Origin: Oxalobacteraceae bacterium UBA4003 | Lineage (GTDB): Bacteria > Pseudomonadota > Gammaproteobacteria > Burkholderiales > Burkholderiaceae_D | NCBI GenBank assembly: GCA_002384815.1 | Contig: DGBN01000065.1 | Location: forward strand, 1-64,000 | DNA: 64,000 nt | Direction: 5' to 3' | Translations under genes and position numbers: made by a program | In this document: piece by piece, positions 50,076-58,284 of the stretch | Layout: each line of letters starts with the position of its first letter | Numbering within the stretch: the stretch's first letter is position 1 | Notes under the pieces: generated by a model | Told to the model about the DNA's origin: nothing | What the model saw: the letters and a program-made list of their open reading frames with translations, nothing else | Databases searched by the model: none

Positions 50076-50112
50076 CGGGCTCATTCAATATAGGTTCATT
50101 ACTTGTTTGGAG

Positions 50113-51918
50113 ATGGGTGTGTTAGTGAAAAAGACGTTCGTTATGCTGTTGCTGTTGGTGTGGTCCTGTGTCCCATGGGCTTGGAGCGCGCCATCAATGT
50201 CATCGGCTGAAGCGACATTCTTGGAACCAAGTGAAGTTTTGAAGCTGACGAATATCGAGAGTCGCGAGGACAATCTGGTTGTTCAGACCAACATTGCTGA
50301 CCAATACTACGTCTATCGTCATTCCCTCAGTATCAAAGATGCTTCGAACAACAACATCTTATTTGTGATTCCAGATGGTGAAGCGAAACATGATGAGTTC
50401 TTTGGCGATACGGAAATCTACAAAAATGCATCGCTTCGCTTTCAGATTCCTAATATTGATTTCAAACTACCGCTTACTCTTCAATGGCAAGGTTGCTCTG
50501 AAGGGGGAATATGCTATCCACCTCAAACTCAACTTATTCACTCCGACCACAGCGCTAATGAAGTTTTTAGAAGCAAGCAACTTGCCTGGGTTTCGGACAG
50601 TCAAGAAACATCGACCAATGATAAGGGAGAAGACCAGCTCAATGCACAGCGGCTAACGCAGCTTGGGCCAGTAGGTGCCAGTATTGTCTTCTTGGGACTT
50701 GGTTTGCTGTTGGCCTTTGCGCCTTGCTCCCTTCCGATGATTCCGATTGTGTCGACTATGGTTATCGGCACAAGTACATCCGTTAAGCGAAATCTAACTC
50801 TCACTGCAGCATACGTACTAGCCATGGCGTCGACGTACGCCGTACTTGGTGTAGTAACAGGACTTGCCGGTTCGAATGTGCAATCGGCTTTGCAGTCGCC
50901 ATGGCTACTCGGCACGTTTGCAGTTCTGTTCCTGATACTTGCTGCGTCTATGTTCGGATGGTTTGAATTCCAATTGCCATCCTACATAACAAACAAGTTA
51001 AGCAGCTTGAGCGGAAACCGCGCACAAGGTAGCATCGTTGGCTCAGTGTTACTCGGATTCGCGTCCGCGATACTGGTCGGGCCGTGCATGACCGCACCGT
51101 TAGCAGGTGCGCTCCTTTACATTGGTCAAACAGGTGATGCAGCCACTGGCGGATTCGCGTTGTTTTCCTTGGGCCTGGGTATGGGGTTGCCACTTTTCCT
51201 TATTGCTGTTTTCGGAACACGCATTCTTCCGAAGCCCGGAGCGTGGATGGACAGGATGCGTGTTGCCTTTGGTTATGTCATGGTTGCCATGGCTATCTAT
51301 TTTGGTTCGAGATTTTTGCCGGACCAGATAGTGCTAGCAGCGTCAGGGATGCTGGGTATCGCTATAACAGTAGGTACGTGGTTTCTCGGCAGTCATTATC
51401 TTGCTTCACGCAAAGGCTGGACATTCAAAATAGTTTCGCTATCCGTCGGCCTTTGGTCTGTCCTCATGGTTGTTGGCGCAGCCTCAGGCGGAAACTCTTT
51501 ACTACGGCCACTAGGGCATTTTCAAGCCGTCAGTCAGACCAACTCACCATCGTCAGTTCAGTACGTACCTGCAAAGTCTGCTGAAGATATTGACCGGCTC
51601 ATTCAGGACGCAGCGACTCGTGGACAATCGACCATGATTGATTTCTATGCGGACTGGTGCGTTAGCTGTCACATCTTCGAGAAGGAAGTATTAGGCAATG
51701 ACCAGGTAATCGCTCGGCTTAAAAGGGTGCAGGTCATCCGTCCAGACGTGACTGCACATGACGAGCATGATAAGAGGTTACTTTCACGCTGGGGTGTTCT
51801 TGGACCACCCACCATCATCTTTGTTGGCGCAGACGGGAAAGAAAAGCGCGCTTTGCGTTCAGTTGGTGAAATTAATACCGACCAGTTTTTGGCTCGGCTA
51901 GATAAGGCAGGTATGTGA
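50113..51918 (+). CDS. dsbD: DsbD-type transmembrane thiol reductase
   Basis: Carries electrons from cytoplasmic thioredoxin to periplasmic thiol proteins. A signal peptide is followed by the N-terminal DsbD domain (SEGGICYPPQ with its cysteine pair), about eight membrane helices with the redox cysteines in FAPCSLPMIP and VGPCMTAPLAG, and a C-terminal thioredoxin domain with CVSC (about residues 516-519, DFYADWCVSCHIFE). 601 residues from ATG 50113; the GTG at 50119 is better placed from the GGAG at 50109. Similar to ScsB/DsbD of copper-stress loci. Confidence 0.88.
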   Translation: MGVLVKKTFVMLLLLVWSCVPWAWSAPSMSSAEATFLEPSEVLKLTNIESREDNLVVQTNIADQYYVYRHSLSIKDASNNNILFVIPDGEAKHDEFFGDTEIYKNASLRFQIPNIDFKLPLTLQWQGCSEGGICYPPQTQLIHSDHSANEVFRSKQLAWVSDSQETSTNDKGEDQLNAQRLTQLGPVGASIVFLGLGLLLAFAPCSLPMIPIVSTMVIGTSTSVKRNLTLTAAYVLAMASTYAVLGVVTGLAGSNVQSALQSPWLLGTFAVLFLILAASMFGWFEFQLPSYITNKLSSLSGNRAQGSIVGSVLLGFASAILVGPCMTAPLAGALLYIGQTGDAATGGFALFSLGLGMGLPLFLIAVFGTRILPKPGAWMDRMRVAFGYVMVAMAIYFGSRFLPDQIVLAASGMLGIAITVGTWFLGSHYLASRKGWTFKIVSLSVGLWSVLMVVGAASGGNSLLRPLGHFQAVSQTNSPSSVQYVPAKSAEDIDRLIQDAATRGQSTMIDFYADWCVSCHIFEKEVLGNDQVIARLKRVQVIRPDVTAHDEHDKRLLSRWGVLGPPTIIFVGADGKEKRALRSVGEINTDQFLARLDKAGM

Positions 51919-52757
51919 TGTCAGGACTAGGACCTATCCCATTTTCAGTACTGGCCCTGTTTTTTGCAATGTTTGTGGCGTGGACCGTTGCGCGTTTATT
52001 CGCTAAACGTCAAAAGGAAAGTTCATTTAAAAAGGCCGGTGATAAGGTACTGGACACTATCGCTATCGGCTTCTTGAGTGCTCGTGTTGTATACATCGCT
52101 ATTTGGTGGTCCGAGTACAGCGCAAGTCCAAGGTCGATTCTGGCAATCAGTGACGGCGGGTTCTCATGGGTAGGTGGAGTCGTTGGCAGTGCCATTTATC
52201 TATTCGTTCGCACACGAAAGCAAACGCAGCTTCGCAAACCGGTCATCTTCGGCATCATCAGCGGTGCTTTCGCATTGAACATTGGCCTCTACCTCCAATC
52301 AGTCAACCCTGACAATGCACCTCGTCTTCCAACGACAGTTTTTTCAGACTCGGACGGTGGCCCGGTCACATTGAGTGATATCCAGAAGCGGCCTGTTGTG
52401 GTTAATTTGTGGGCATCATGGTGCCCACCTTGCAGAAGAGAGATGCCAGCATTCCGCCGTGCTGAGGAGGCATTTCCCGAAGTGAAGTTCGTCATGCTAA
52501 ATCAGGGAGAAAGTCAGGCTGTGGTATTCAAATTCCTGGAAAAGGAAAAGTTGGAGTTTGAGCACATGGTGTTGGATAGAGGTTCTTTGCTAATGCGCGA
52601 GGCACGAATCTCTGGGTTACCAACAACACTCTTCTTCGACAGCGAAGGTCGACTTATGGACAGGCACATGGGCGAATTCACTCTACCTGCACTATATGAC
52701 TCATTACGTCGAAATTTCAACATTACAGCTCAAGCAGCCGAAAAGGAACAGCCATGA
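51918..52757 (+). CDS. TlpA-like thioredoxin with Lgt-like membrane domain
   Basis: A 279-residue fusion. The N-terminal half has three or four membrane segments and resembles part of prolipoprotein diacylglyceryl transferase (GFLSARVVYIAIWW, then GGFSWVGGVVGS); the C-terminal half is a TlpA/ResA-type periplasmic thioredoxin with NLWASWCPPCRREMPAF, cysteines about 169 and 172, and the cis-Pro loop ISGLPTTLFF. The Lgt-like part is too short to be a full enzyme. ATG 51918 overlaps the dsbD stop. It is probably reduced by DsbD. Confidence 0.82.
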   Translation: MSGLGPIPFSVLALFFAMFVAWTVARLFAKRQKESSFKKAGDKVLDTIAIGFLSARVVYIAIWWSEYSASPRSILAISDGGFSWVGGVVGSAIYLFVRTRKQTQLRKPVIFGIISGAFALNIGLYLQSVNPDNAPRLPTTVFSDSDGGPVTLSDIQKRPVVVNLWASWCPPCRREMPAFRRAEEAFPEVKFVMLNQGESQAVVFKFLEKEKLEFEHMVLDRGSLLMREARISGLPTTLFFDSEGRLMDRHMGEFTLPALYDSLRRNFNITAQAAEKEQP

Positions 52758-53521
52758 CAACAAAATTTAAGCTTCGAATATTCTGTGTAATCACGTTCTT
52801 GTTGTCCACAACAGTGGCTGCGCAGAACAATGCTAGACCAGCAGTTCTCAAATCCTTGGAGGACGAAGGAATCAAAGTTGTCCAGGAGTTTGAAATTCCT
52901 GGTGACATGCGCGCATTTGCCGGGACCGCTGGCATGCGTCCCGTTGCTATCTACGTGTCAAAGGATGGGACTGCAATTATTGGGACCCGCGTCGATTCAA
53001 AAGCCAAGGCACTTGATGAAGCTCAGGTAGAGGAACTAGCTCTCAAGCCGATGGGAGAAAGAATGTGGGAGCAATTGCAGGTTTCGACTTGGATTCAAGA
53101 TGGCCATGTAGGTGCCCCTAAACTTGTTTTCACCTTCAGTGACCCGAATTGCCCCTATTGCAATCGCTTCTGGCAGGCTGCACGACCATGGGTGGATAGT
53201 GGAAAGGTACAAATTCGACACATCATGGTAGGCATCATTAAAGAAGACAGTGCTTCAAAGGCTGCGGCTATGCTGCAATCCGCAAATCCAGCAGCAGCAC
53301 TCAAGAAAAACGAATCCAACTATTCCAAAGGCGGAATCAAGCCAGCTACGCATATTAGTGACAAGACACGGAAAGCACTCGGTGAGAACCAGATACTAAT
53401 GGCCCGGTCCGGCTTCACGGGCACCCCAGCTGTTGTGTATCGCGACGATAAAGGTATGGTGCAACGGCACAATGGCCTTCCAACCGAAGCCCAGATGACT
53501 GCAATACTCGGACCTAAGTAG
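52754..53521 (+). CDS. dsbG: periplasmic thiol:disulfide isomerase DsbG-like
   Basis: A 255-residue exported thioredoxin-fold protein. Signal peptide (about 1-23) is followed by an N-terminal dimerisation domain and the catalytic domain with FSDPNCPYCNRFW (Cys133, Cys136) and the cis-Pro loop GFTGTPAVVYRD. The CPYC centre matches DsbG more than DsbC (CGYC). DsbG protects single cysteines from over-oxidation and is kept reduced by DsbD. It overlaps the preceding stop as ATGA. Confidence 0.87.
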   Translation: MTTKFKLRIFCVITFLLSTTVAAQNNARPAVLKSLEDEGIKVVQEFEIPGDMRAFAGTAGMRPVAIYVSKDGTAIIGTRVDSKAKALDEAQVEELALKPMGERMWEQLQVSTWIQDGHVGAPKLVFTFSDPNCPYCNRFWQAARPWVDSGKVQIRHIMVGIIKEDSASKAAAMLQSANPAAALKKNESNYSKGGIKPATHISDKTRKALGENQILMARSGFTGTPAVVYRDDKGMVQRHNGLPTEAQMTAILGPK

Positions 53522-53542
53522 TGATGCGATGCAGCAGAAGTG

Positions 53543-53574
53543 AGATGTCTGCTTTTGGCCGATTGCGGACATCT
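53543..53574. repeat. dispersed inverted-repeat element, copy C
   Basis: GATGTCTGC (53545-53553) and GCGGACATC (53565-53573) pair with a single G-T wobble around TTTTGGCCGATT. Similar to the first half of copy B. Confidence 0.6.
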
Positions 53575-53966
53575 TCCTACGATCGGATGCAGATTTATAA
53601 ATCCGTCTTACCCAAATGGTTTTATAGGCTAGGCGCATCTAGTAAAGCCTCGAGATTCAAAACCAAGGACTGCGACGATTTTTAATAGGGCAGTCTTATG
53701 ACTAATTATTGTCCGATAAGTCAATCTTATGCCTGCATAAAGGTCAGCAATATGCCTTGTAAATTCTGATAAGCCATTGTTTTATAACGGCTATATAGTC
53801 AGCGAATTGCCTAACCCCACATATTTGTTGGCGATGATGATGCCAAGTGAAGAAATCGGCGCTTGGCTCGGCACAGTAAGTCAAGCGCGCGCAATGCTTG
53901 GTGGCACGTGAGCAGGTGCTCGGATTGAGCCTCAGAAGCGCAGAAGTGCCGGCCGATTGACGGCAA
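53575..53966. other. non-coding region with a possible gene remnant
   Basis: About 390 bases between the dsb operon with repeat copy C and the first DUF4124 gene. On the plus strand an open stretch from 53741 to 53911 reads (partly) FYNGYIVSELPNPTYLLAMM and ends in a TGA; it has protein-like composition but no convincing start or ribosome binding site. It may be the 3' end of a deleted gene. Nothing else recognised. Confidence 0.35.
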
Positions 53967-54419
53967 TTATTCCCTTGGAATGCCGCACTCAGGCGTCGGA
54001 TCCGGCACAGCAGTACAGTATTTTTCGGCATCACCATGCATACCGAACTGGGTAATGAAGGGAGCAAAGCATTCCTGGCTCGCACGATAAGCACGCAACT
54101 TTTTCTCGCACTCGGACTCACCGCTCCCCGCCTGGGCCTCTCCGCCGTCTGGGACGACAGGCTGAGCCACATCCTTGGCCGGCAGTCGCTCTGCCAGTTG
54201 CCGCTCTTTTGCCGCACGTTCGAGCGCCTCTTGGCGTTGGCGCTCACTTACTTTCGATGCACTGGTATCGACCTTGCGTGCCACATTTTTATACTGTGCA
54301 GGCACGATATCGGAGACCTGGGTACGTCCGTTTTCATCCACCCATTGGTAGATCTCAGCTGCATACGCGTCTGAAAAGAGCAGCGTACAAAGGAACAAAA
54401 ACGCTATCCGGATAGTCAT
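53967..54419 (-). CDS. DUF4124-domain exported protein (paralogue 1)
   Basis: A 150-residue exported protein. Signal peptide TIRIAFLFLCTLLFSDAYA is followed by the DUF4124 segment IYQWVDENGRTQVSDIVP, a charged helix (SERQRQEALERAAKERQLAE) and a C-terminal module with CEKKLRAYRASQECFAPF and two more cysteines. Function unknown. It is a clear paralogue of the gene at 54795-55295 with the same domain order, and the two flank a DUF3096 gene. Confidence 0.82.
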   Translation of the reverse strand: MTIRIAFLFLCTLLFSDAYAAEIYQWVDENGRTQVSDIVPAQYKNVARKVDTSASKVSERQRQEALERAAKERQLAERLPAKDVAQPVVPDGGEAQAGSGESECEKKLRAYRASQECFAPFITQFGMHGDAEKYCTAVPDPTPECGIPRE

Positions 54420-54499
54420 GATTGCCTCATTTCTCTAATAACGTAGCCAATACGAAAAACCATCACGCAAAGCGCACGCGTCGGTTACGCCGGTATTAT

Positions 54500-54652
54500 T
54501 TACTTCAGGAACGAGCCGGTCCCGAACAAGCCGATCAAGCCGATGACTATCAGGTAGACAGCCACAATCAGATTCAGCAGACGAGGCATCAACAAGATCA
54601 ACACGCCTGCAATGAGGGAAACCAGAGGGCCCAGAGTGATATGCAAATTCAT
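54500..54652 (-). CDS. DUF3096 small membrane protein
   Basis: A 50-residue protein made almost entirely of two hydrophobic helices (LVSLIAGVLILLMPRLLNLI and VAVYLIVIGLIGLFG). It begins NLHITLGPLVSLIAG, which fits the DUF3096 family of tiny inner-membrane proteins of unknown role. The ATG at 54652 has AAGGA eight bases upstream, and the TAA is at 54500. It lies between two DUF4124 paralogues on the same strand. Confidence 0.8.
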   Translation of the reverse strand: MNLHITLGPLVSLIAGVLILLMPRLLNLIVAVYLIVIGLIGLFGTGSFLK

Positions 54653-54794
54653 GAAATTCCTTTTTTGAAAACACCATGCATCGAATGTGCATGTCTTTTT
54701 AGCTTGCCTTTACCCAGCTTACCTCATCGGCATCGCATGTTGTATTGAATGACAAGATTCGATTCAGCACGCACAGGACAATTACACTATTGGT

Positions 54795-55295
54795 TTACTG
54801 AGCAGGCAACACACATTTATCGAAAGGTGCCGGAATCGACGTGCAGTAACGATATGCTTCTTCACGCACGGCGCCATCCTGACGCAAGCTGCCATCTGCT
54901 TCGCGCAATTTGAATGGTTCGAAGCATTCCTGACTTGCGCGATAATAACGAATGAGTACATCACATTCAGTCTCGCCTTTGCTCCGCGATGGCTTCAGCT
55001 CACCGGCTTTGACTGGCGCGGTTTGCGCCGCTGCAGTTTTAGCCGTATCAATACTGGCCTTGGCGCGCTGCCTTTCCCGGGTCGCACGCTCCACTGCCTC
55101 CTGACGTTGCCTATCAGAAATTTCCGAAGCACTGGTATCGATTTTCGTCGCGATATCACGATAACGCGCAGGCACATTATCGGAAACTGAAACACGCTCG
55201 TTTTCATCCACCCAGCGATACATATCTGCCGCTGCAGACGCAACGCCGAGCGCCGACGAGCACACAAACAACATCAGCAATCGCTTGATCGTCAT
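54795..55295 (-). CDS. DUF4124-domain exported protein (paralogue 2)
   Basis: A 166-residue exported protein with signal peptide (TIKRLLMLFVCSSALGVASA), DUF4124 segment MYRWVDENERVSVSDNVPAR, a charged helical linker and a C-terminal domain with CDVLIRYYRASQECFEPF and two more cysteines that could form disulfides. It shares domain order and the RASQECF...F core with the gene at 53967, so the pair arose by duplication. Function unknown. Confidence 0.82.
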   Translation of the reverse strand: MTIKRLLMLFVCSSALGVASAAADMYRWVDENERVSVSDNVPARYRDIATKIDTSASEISDRQRQEAVERATRERQRAKASIDTAKTAAAQTAPVKAGELKPSRSKGETECDVLIRYYRASQECFEPFKLREADGSLRQDGAVREEAYRYCTSIPAPFDKCVLPAQ

Positions 55296-55400
55296 CAGAT
55301 TGTCTCCCGACGCAGAAGAATTTTCAGCACATTTATAACACGGTGAGTAATGGAGGTATTTCTTTGTCCGTCGATCTCAATAAACATATTGCGCAAAGAA

Positions 55401-55430
55401 AAAGGCGATGCGAATAATCGCACCGCCTTT
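55401..55430 (-). terminator. terminator downstream of rnpB
   Basis: AAAGGCG-G-TGCGA / TCGCA-T-CGCCTTT on the minus strand, 12 pairs plus one G-T pair around a TTAT loop, followed by TTCTTT. It lies 13 bases past the predicted RNase P RNA 3' end. Confidence 0.8.
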
Positions 55431-55442
55431 GAAAATAAAGTT

Positions 55443-55761
55443 GAAGCAAGCCGATAGGCCGGATTCTGTTACGGCGCATGAGCAAGCCCATGCGCTATGA
55501 CAACCATTCCTCTAGGCCGTGAATTACTCCACGGCTCAAGCTTTCTACCCGCACGCTCCGCGAGCAACGTCAACGCGTGCCTATTTGAAATTGCTCCAGG
55601 TGGAGGTTACCGCGTTTCACCGTAACTTAATACGCTCGTCTCTGTGGCCCTATTCCTCGCCTCACGGCGGACGGCCGTTAACCGTCACCCTGCTCTATGG
55701 AGTCCGGACCTTCCTCCCGCCATCACCGAAATGACAGCCAGCGGTTGTCTTGGCTTGCTTC
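55443..55761 (-). ncRNA. rnpB: RNase P RNA, class A
   Basis: Catalytic RNA of RNase P, which trims the 5' ends of tRNA precursors. The minus strand shows the conserved GAGGAAGGTCCGGACTCC and AGAGCAGGGT in the 5' part and ACAGAATCCGGCCTAT near the 3' end. The terminal helix P1 is exact: GAAGCAAGCC at the 5' end (55752-55761) pairs with GGCTTGCTTC at the 3' end (55443-55452). About 319 bases, within the usual bacterial range. End points are set by P1 and may be off by a few bases. Confidence 0.93.
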
Positions 55762-55768
55762 AGGCAAC

Positions 55769-55774
55769 ATTGTA
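55769..55774 (-). promoter_or_regulatory. candidate -10 box of rnpB
   Basis: TACAAT on the minus strand ends seven bases before the predicted RNase P RNA 5' end, the correct distance. No strong -35 is seen. A 14-bp perfect palindrome CCACTGCGCAGTGG (55777-55790) lies directly upstream. Confidence 0.5.
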
Positions 55775-55864
55775 GTCCACTGCGCAGTGGGAAGCCTGAA
55801 TAATGTCTTATCATGCACGCAGCATGCAAACGCACCACCATTCATCCAGACAAAGATAGACCGC

Positions 55865-57277
55865 ATGAAACTGTACGAAACGCTGGCCGCCGACATTGCA
55901 CAATCGATACAGGATGGCGTACTCCGTTTGGGCGACCGCCTGCCGTCCGTACGACAAGCGAGTATCAGTCGCGCCGTCAGCCCATCGACAGTATTCCAGG
56001 CGTATTACCAACTCGAAGCACGCGGCCTGATTCGTGCGCGCGAGCGCTCCGGTTATTACGTGGTCGGTAATGCGCGCAAATTGCCGCCGGAACCGGAACA
56101 GGCGTCACAACCGGATGAGGACTCCTCTCCGGTCGATATCAGCGAACTTGTGTTTGAAGTACTGGAGTCATCCAAAATGCGCGATGTGGTGCCGCTCGGC
56201 TCCGCCTTTCCAAGTCCTCTGCTGTTCCCGCTTGCGCGGCTGGCAAAAGCGATGGCATCCAGCGTGCAGCAACTTGATCCGTGGAGCTCGGTCGACGACC
56301 TGACACCGGGCAATCCGCAATTACGCCGCCAGATCGCCTTGCGCTATCTGGCCGATGGCCTGCATGTGCAACCCGATGAAATCGTCATCACCAACGGGGC
56401 TCTCGATGCCCTGAATCTGTGTCTGATGGCAACCACGCGTCCCGGCGACGCGGTACTGGTCGAGTCGCCGACCTTTTACGCAGCATTGCAATCGCTGGAA
56501 CGCAATGGCCTGCAGGCGATAGAAATACCGACTCATCCGCGCGAAGGGATAGATCTCGCAGCACTGGGTGGTGCGCTGAAACGACATAAGCCGAAAGCCT
56601 GCTGGCTGATGAGTAATTTCCAGAATCCGCTCGGCAGCCTGATACCGGATGAAAAGAAACGCGATCTGGTCGCGCTATTGACGCAATACGATATACCGCT
56701 GATCGAGGACGATGTGTACGGCGAACTGTATTTCGGCGACAAGCGCCCGCTGTCAGCCAAAGCCTTCGATACCAAAGGCCTGGTCATGCACTGTTCATCG
56801 TTTTCCAAATGTCTGGCACCTGGCTATCGTGTCGGCTGGGCGGTGCCGGGACGCTATATACGCGCTGTCGCACGACACAAATTAACCACCACGCTGGCCG
56901 CCTCGGCACCGGCACAGGCTGCGCTCGCCACCTATCTGGAAAAAGGCGGCTACGACCGGCATTTACGTCATTTGCGACACACGCTCGCAATGCAGCAAAC
57001 GCTATTCATGGAAGCCATCGCGTGCCACTTCCCGCCTGGCACGCAGGCTACGCGTCCCAAGGGCGGTTATTTTCTGTGGGTGGAATTACCGCAATCGGTC
57101 AATGCATTGGCGTTGCACAGACAAGCGCTATCGCACGGCATCAGTATTGCACCGGGGCCGATTTTTTCCGCGCATCAGGGCTTTACCAATTGCATACGCC
57201 TGAATTACGGCCATACATGGGACGCACGCACTGAAGCCGCCCTGGCAACATTGGGACAACTGGCGCAAAACATGTGA
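55865..57277 (+). CDS. MocR-family PLP-dependent transcriptional regulator
   Basis: A 470-residue fusion of an N-terminal GntR-type winged helix (about 1-70: KLYETLAADIAQSIQDGVLR, LPSVRQASISRAVSPSTVFQ) and a C-terminal class I aminotransferase domain (about 120-465). The PLP-binding lysine is Lys315 in CSSFSKCLAPGYRVGW, and SNFQNPLGSLIP and DDVYGELYF are typical of the fold. ATG 55865 begins the HTH; the frame is open upstream into rnpB but is not protein-like. Regulated target unknown; no metabolic gene lies beside it. Confidence 0.9.
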   Translation: MKLYETLAADIAQSIQDGVLRLGDRLPSVRQASISRAVSPSTVFQAYYQLEARGLIRARERSGYYVVGNARKLPPEPEQASQPDEDSSPVDISELVFEVLESSKMRDVVPLGSAFPSPLLFPLARLAKAMASSVQQLDPWSSVDDLTPGNPQLRRQIALRYLADGLHVQPDEIVITNGALDALNLCLMATTRPGDAVLVESPTFYAALQSLERNGLQAIEIPTHPREGIDLAALGGALKRHKPKACWLMSNFQNPLGSLIPDEKKRDLVALLTQYDIPLIEDDVYGELYFGDKRPLSAKAFDTKGLVMHCSSFSKCLAPGYRVGWAVPGRYIRAVARHKLTTTLAASAPAQAALATYLEKGGYDRHLRHLRHTLAMQQTLFMEAIACHFPPGTQATRPKGGYFLWVELPQSVNALALHRQALSHGISIAPGPIFSAHQGFTNCIRLNYGHTWDARTEAALATLGQLAQNM

Positions 57278-57522
57278 GTGGGTCAACCGTACGCACTGAA
57301 TCAATCTGATCCGGTCCCATGCCATTTTTTCAAACTGCTATGGTTTTTTATCCCATTTCTGATGCTGGATAAAACGGACATTCGCCTTTACCCTTGCAGT
57401 ATCATGTTGACACTTCAGTCAGCAGCAACGCTGCAACACATCGGATTAGCGGGATGTTTTTGAAGATTGTTGTCAAAGAATGCATAAAGTCGCCAAACCG
57501 GCGTTTTCCCAGAGACCATAAG

Positions 57523-58257
57523 ATGAGTGATCTGTTCACCATGCGCACCGCCTGCTTCACGTTTGCCAAATCCATCGTCATCACTTGGTTCATGCTGGGC
57601 AGCGCTGTTGCCGCCGGCGTTGACGCCGGCAAGATTCCTGACACCATCGCACAACGCGTGGCTGCCTGCGTCATCTGCCACGGCAAGGAAGGCCGCGCCG
57701 CCAGCGACGGCTATTACCCGCGCATCGCAGGCAAGCCGGCCGGCTATCTATATAACCAGTTGATCAATTTCCGCGACGGAAAACGCACGTATCCGGTCAT
57801 GACGGCGATGCTGGAAAACATGTCGGATGCCTATCTGCGCGAGATTGCGCAATATTTTTCGGAGCAGCATCCGCCCTATCCGGAACCGCAGCCTACACAG
57901 TCGAATCCTCTCGAACGCGAACGCGGCCGCGTACTCGTGCATGATGGCGACAAGGCCAAAGGTCTACCCGCCTGCATCGCCTGCCACAGCGCAAAAATGA
58001 CGGGGACTGCACCGGCAATTCCCGGTTTGATCGGCTTGCCGCGCGACTACCTGCTGGGTCAAATCGGCGCCTGGAAAATCGGTACCCGTCATGCCGCCGC
58101 ACCGGATTGCATGGCAAAGATCGTGAAAAAAATGAGTGCCGCCGATATCAGCGCCGTCACCGCCTGGTTATCCGAACAGCGCGTTCCGGCTGATGCAGCG
58201 CCGGCTCCCGCACTCAAAACCAGACTGCCGCTGGAATGCGGCAAGCTGGCGCCGTAA
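57523..58257 (+). CDS. diheme cytochrome c, c4-like
   Basis: Exported electron-transfer protein of 244 residues with a signal peptide (to about residue 30) and two heme-binding motifs, CVICH at residues 49-53 and CIACH at 151-155. The two-domain arrangement resembles cytochrome c4. ATG 57523 is preferred; ATG 57541 would also keep a signal peptide. It is followed after 27 bp by a triheme cytochrome, so both probably form one membrane electron-transfer unit. Confidence 0.87.
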   Translation: MSDLFTMRTACFTFAKSIVITWFMLGSAVAAGVDAGKIPDTIAQRVAACVICHGKEGRAASDGYYPRIAGKPAGYLYNQLINFRDGKRTYPVMTAMLENMSDAYLREIAQYFSEQHPPYPEPQPTQSNPLERERGRVLVHDGDKAKGLPACIACHSAKMTGTAPAIPGLIGLPRDYLLGQIGAWKIGTRHAAAPDCMAKIVKKMSAADISAVTAWLSEQRVPADAAPAPALKTRLPLECGKLAP

Positions 58258-58284
58258 AAACAAGAAACAACGAAAACGCAAACG

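Noticed and set aside
49897..50112. N-terminal extension of DsbD
   Set aside because: It overlaps the response regulator gene on the other strand; the signal peptide starts at 50113-50125.
53396..53638. Minus-strand 80-codon frame containing SAIGQKQTSHF
   Set aside because: It overlaps the dsbG 3' end and repeat copy C; such peptides are translations of the dispersed repeat and not real proteins.
55443..55761. Protein-coding frames across the RNase P RNA region
   Set aside because: Conserved RNase P sequence blocks and the exact P1 helix explain the region; the frames have no protein resemblance.
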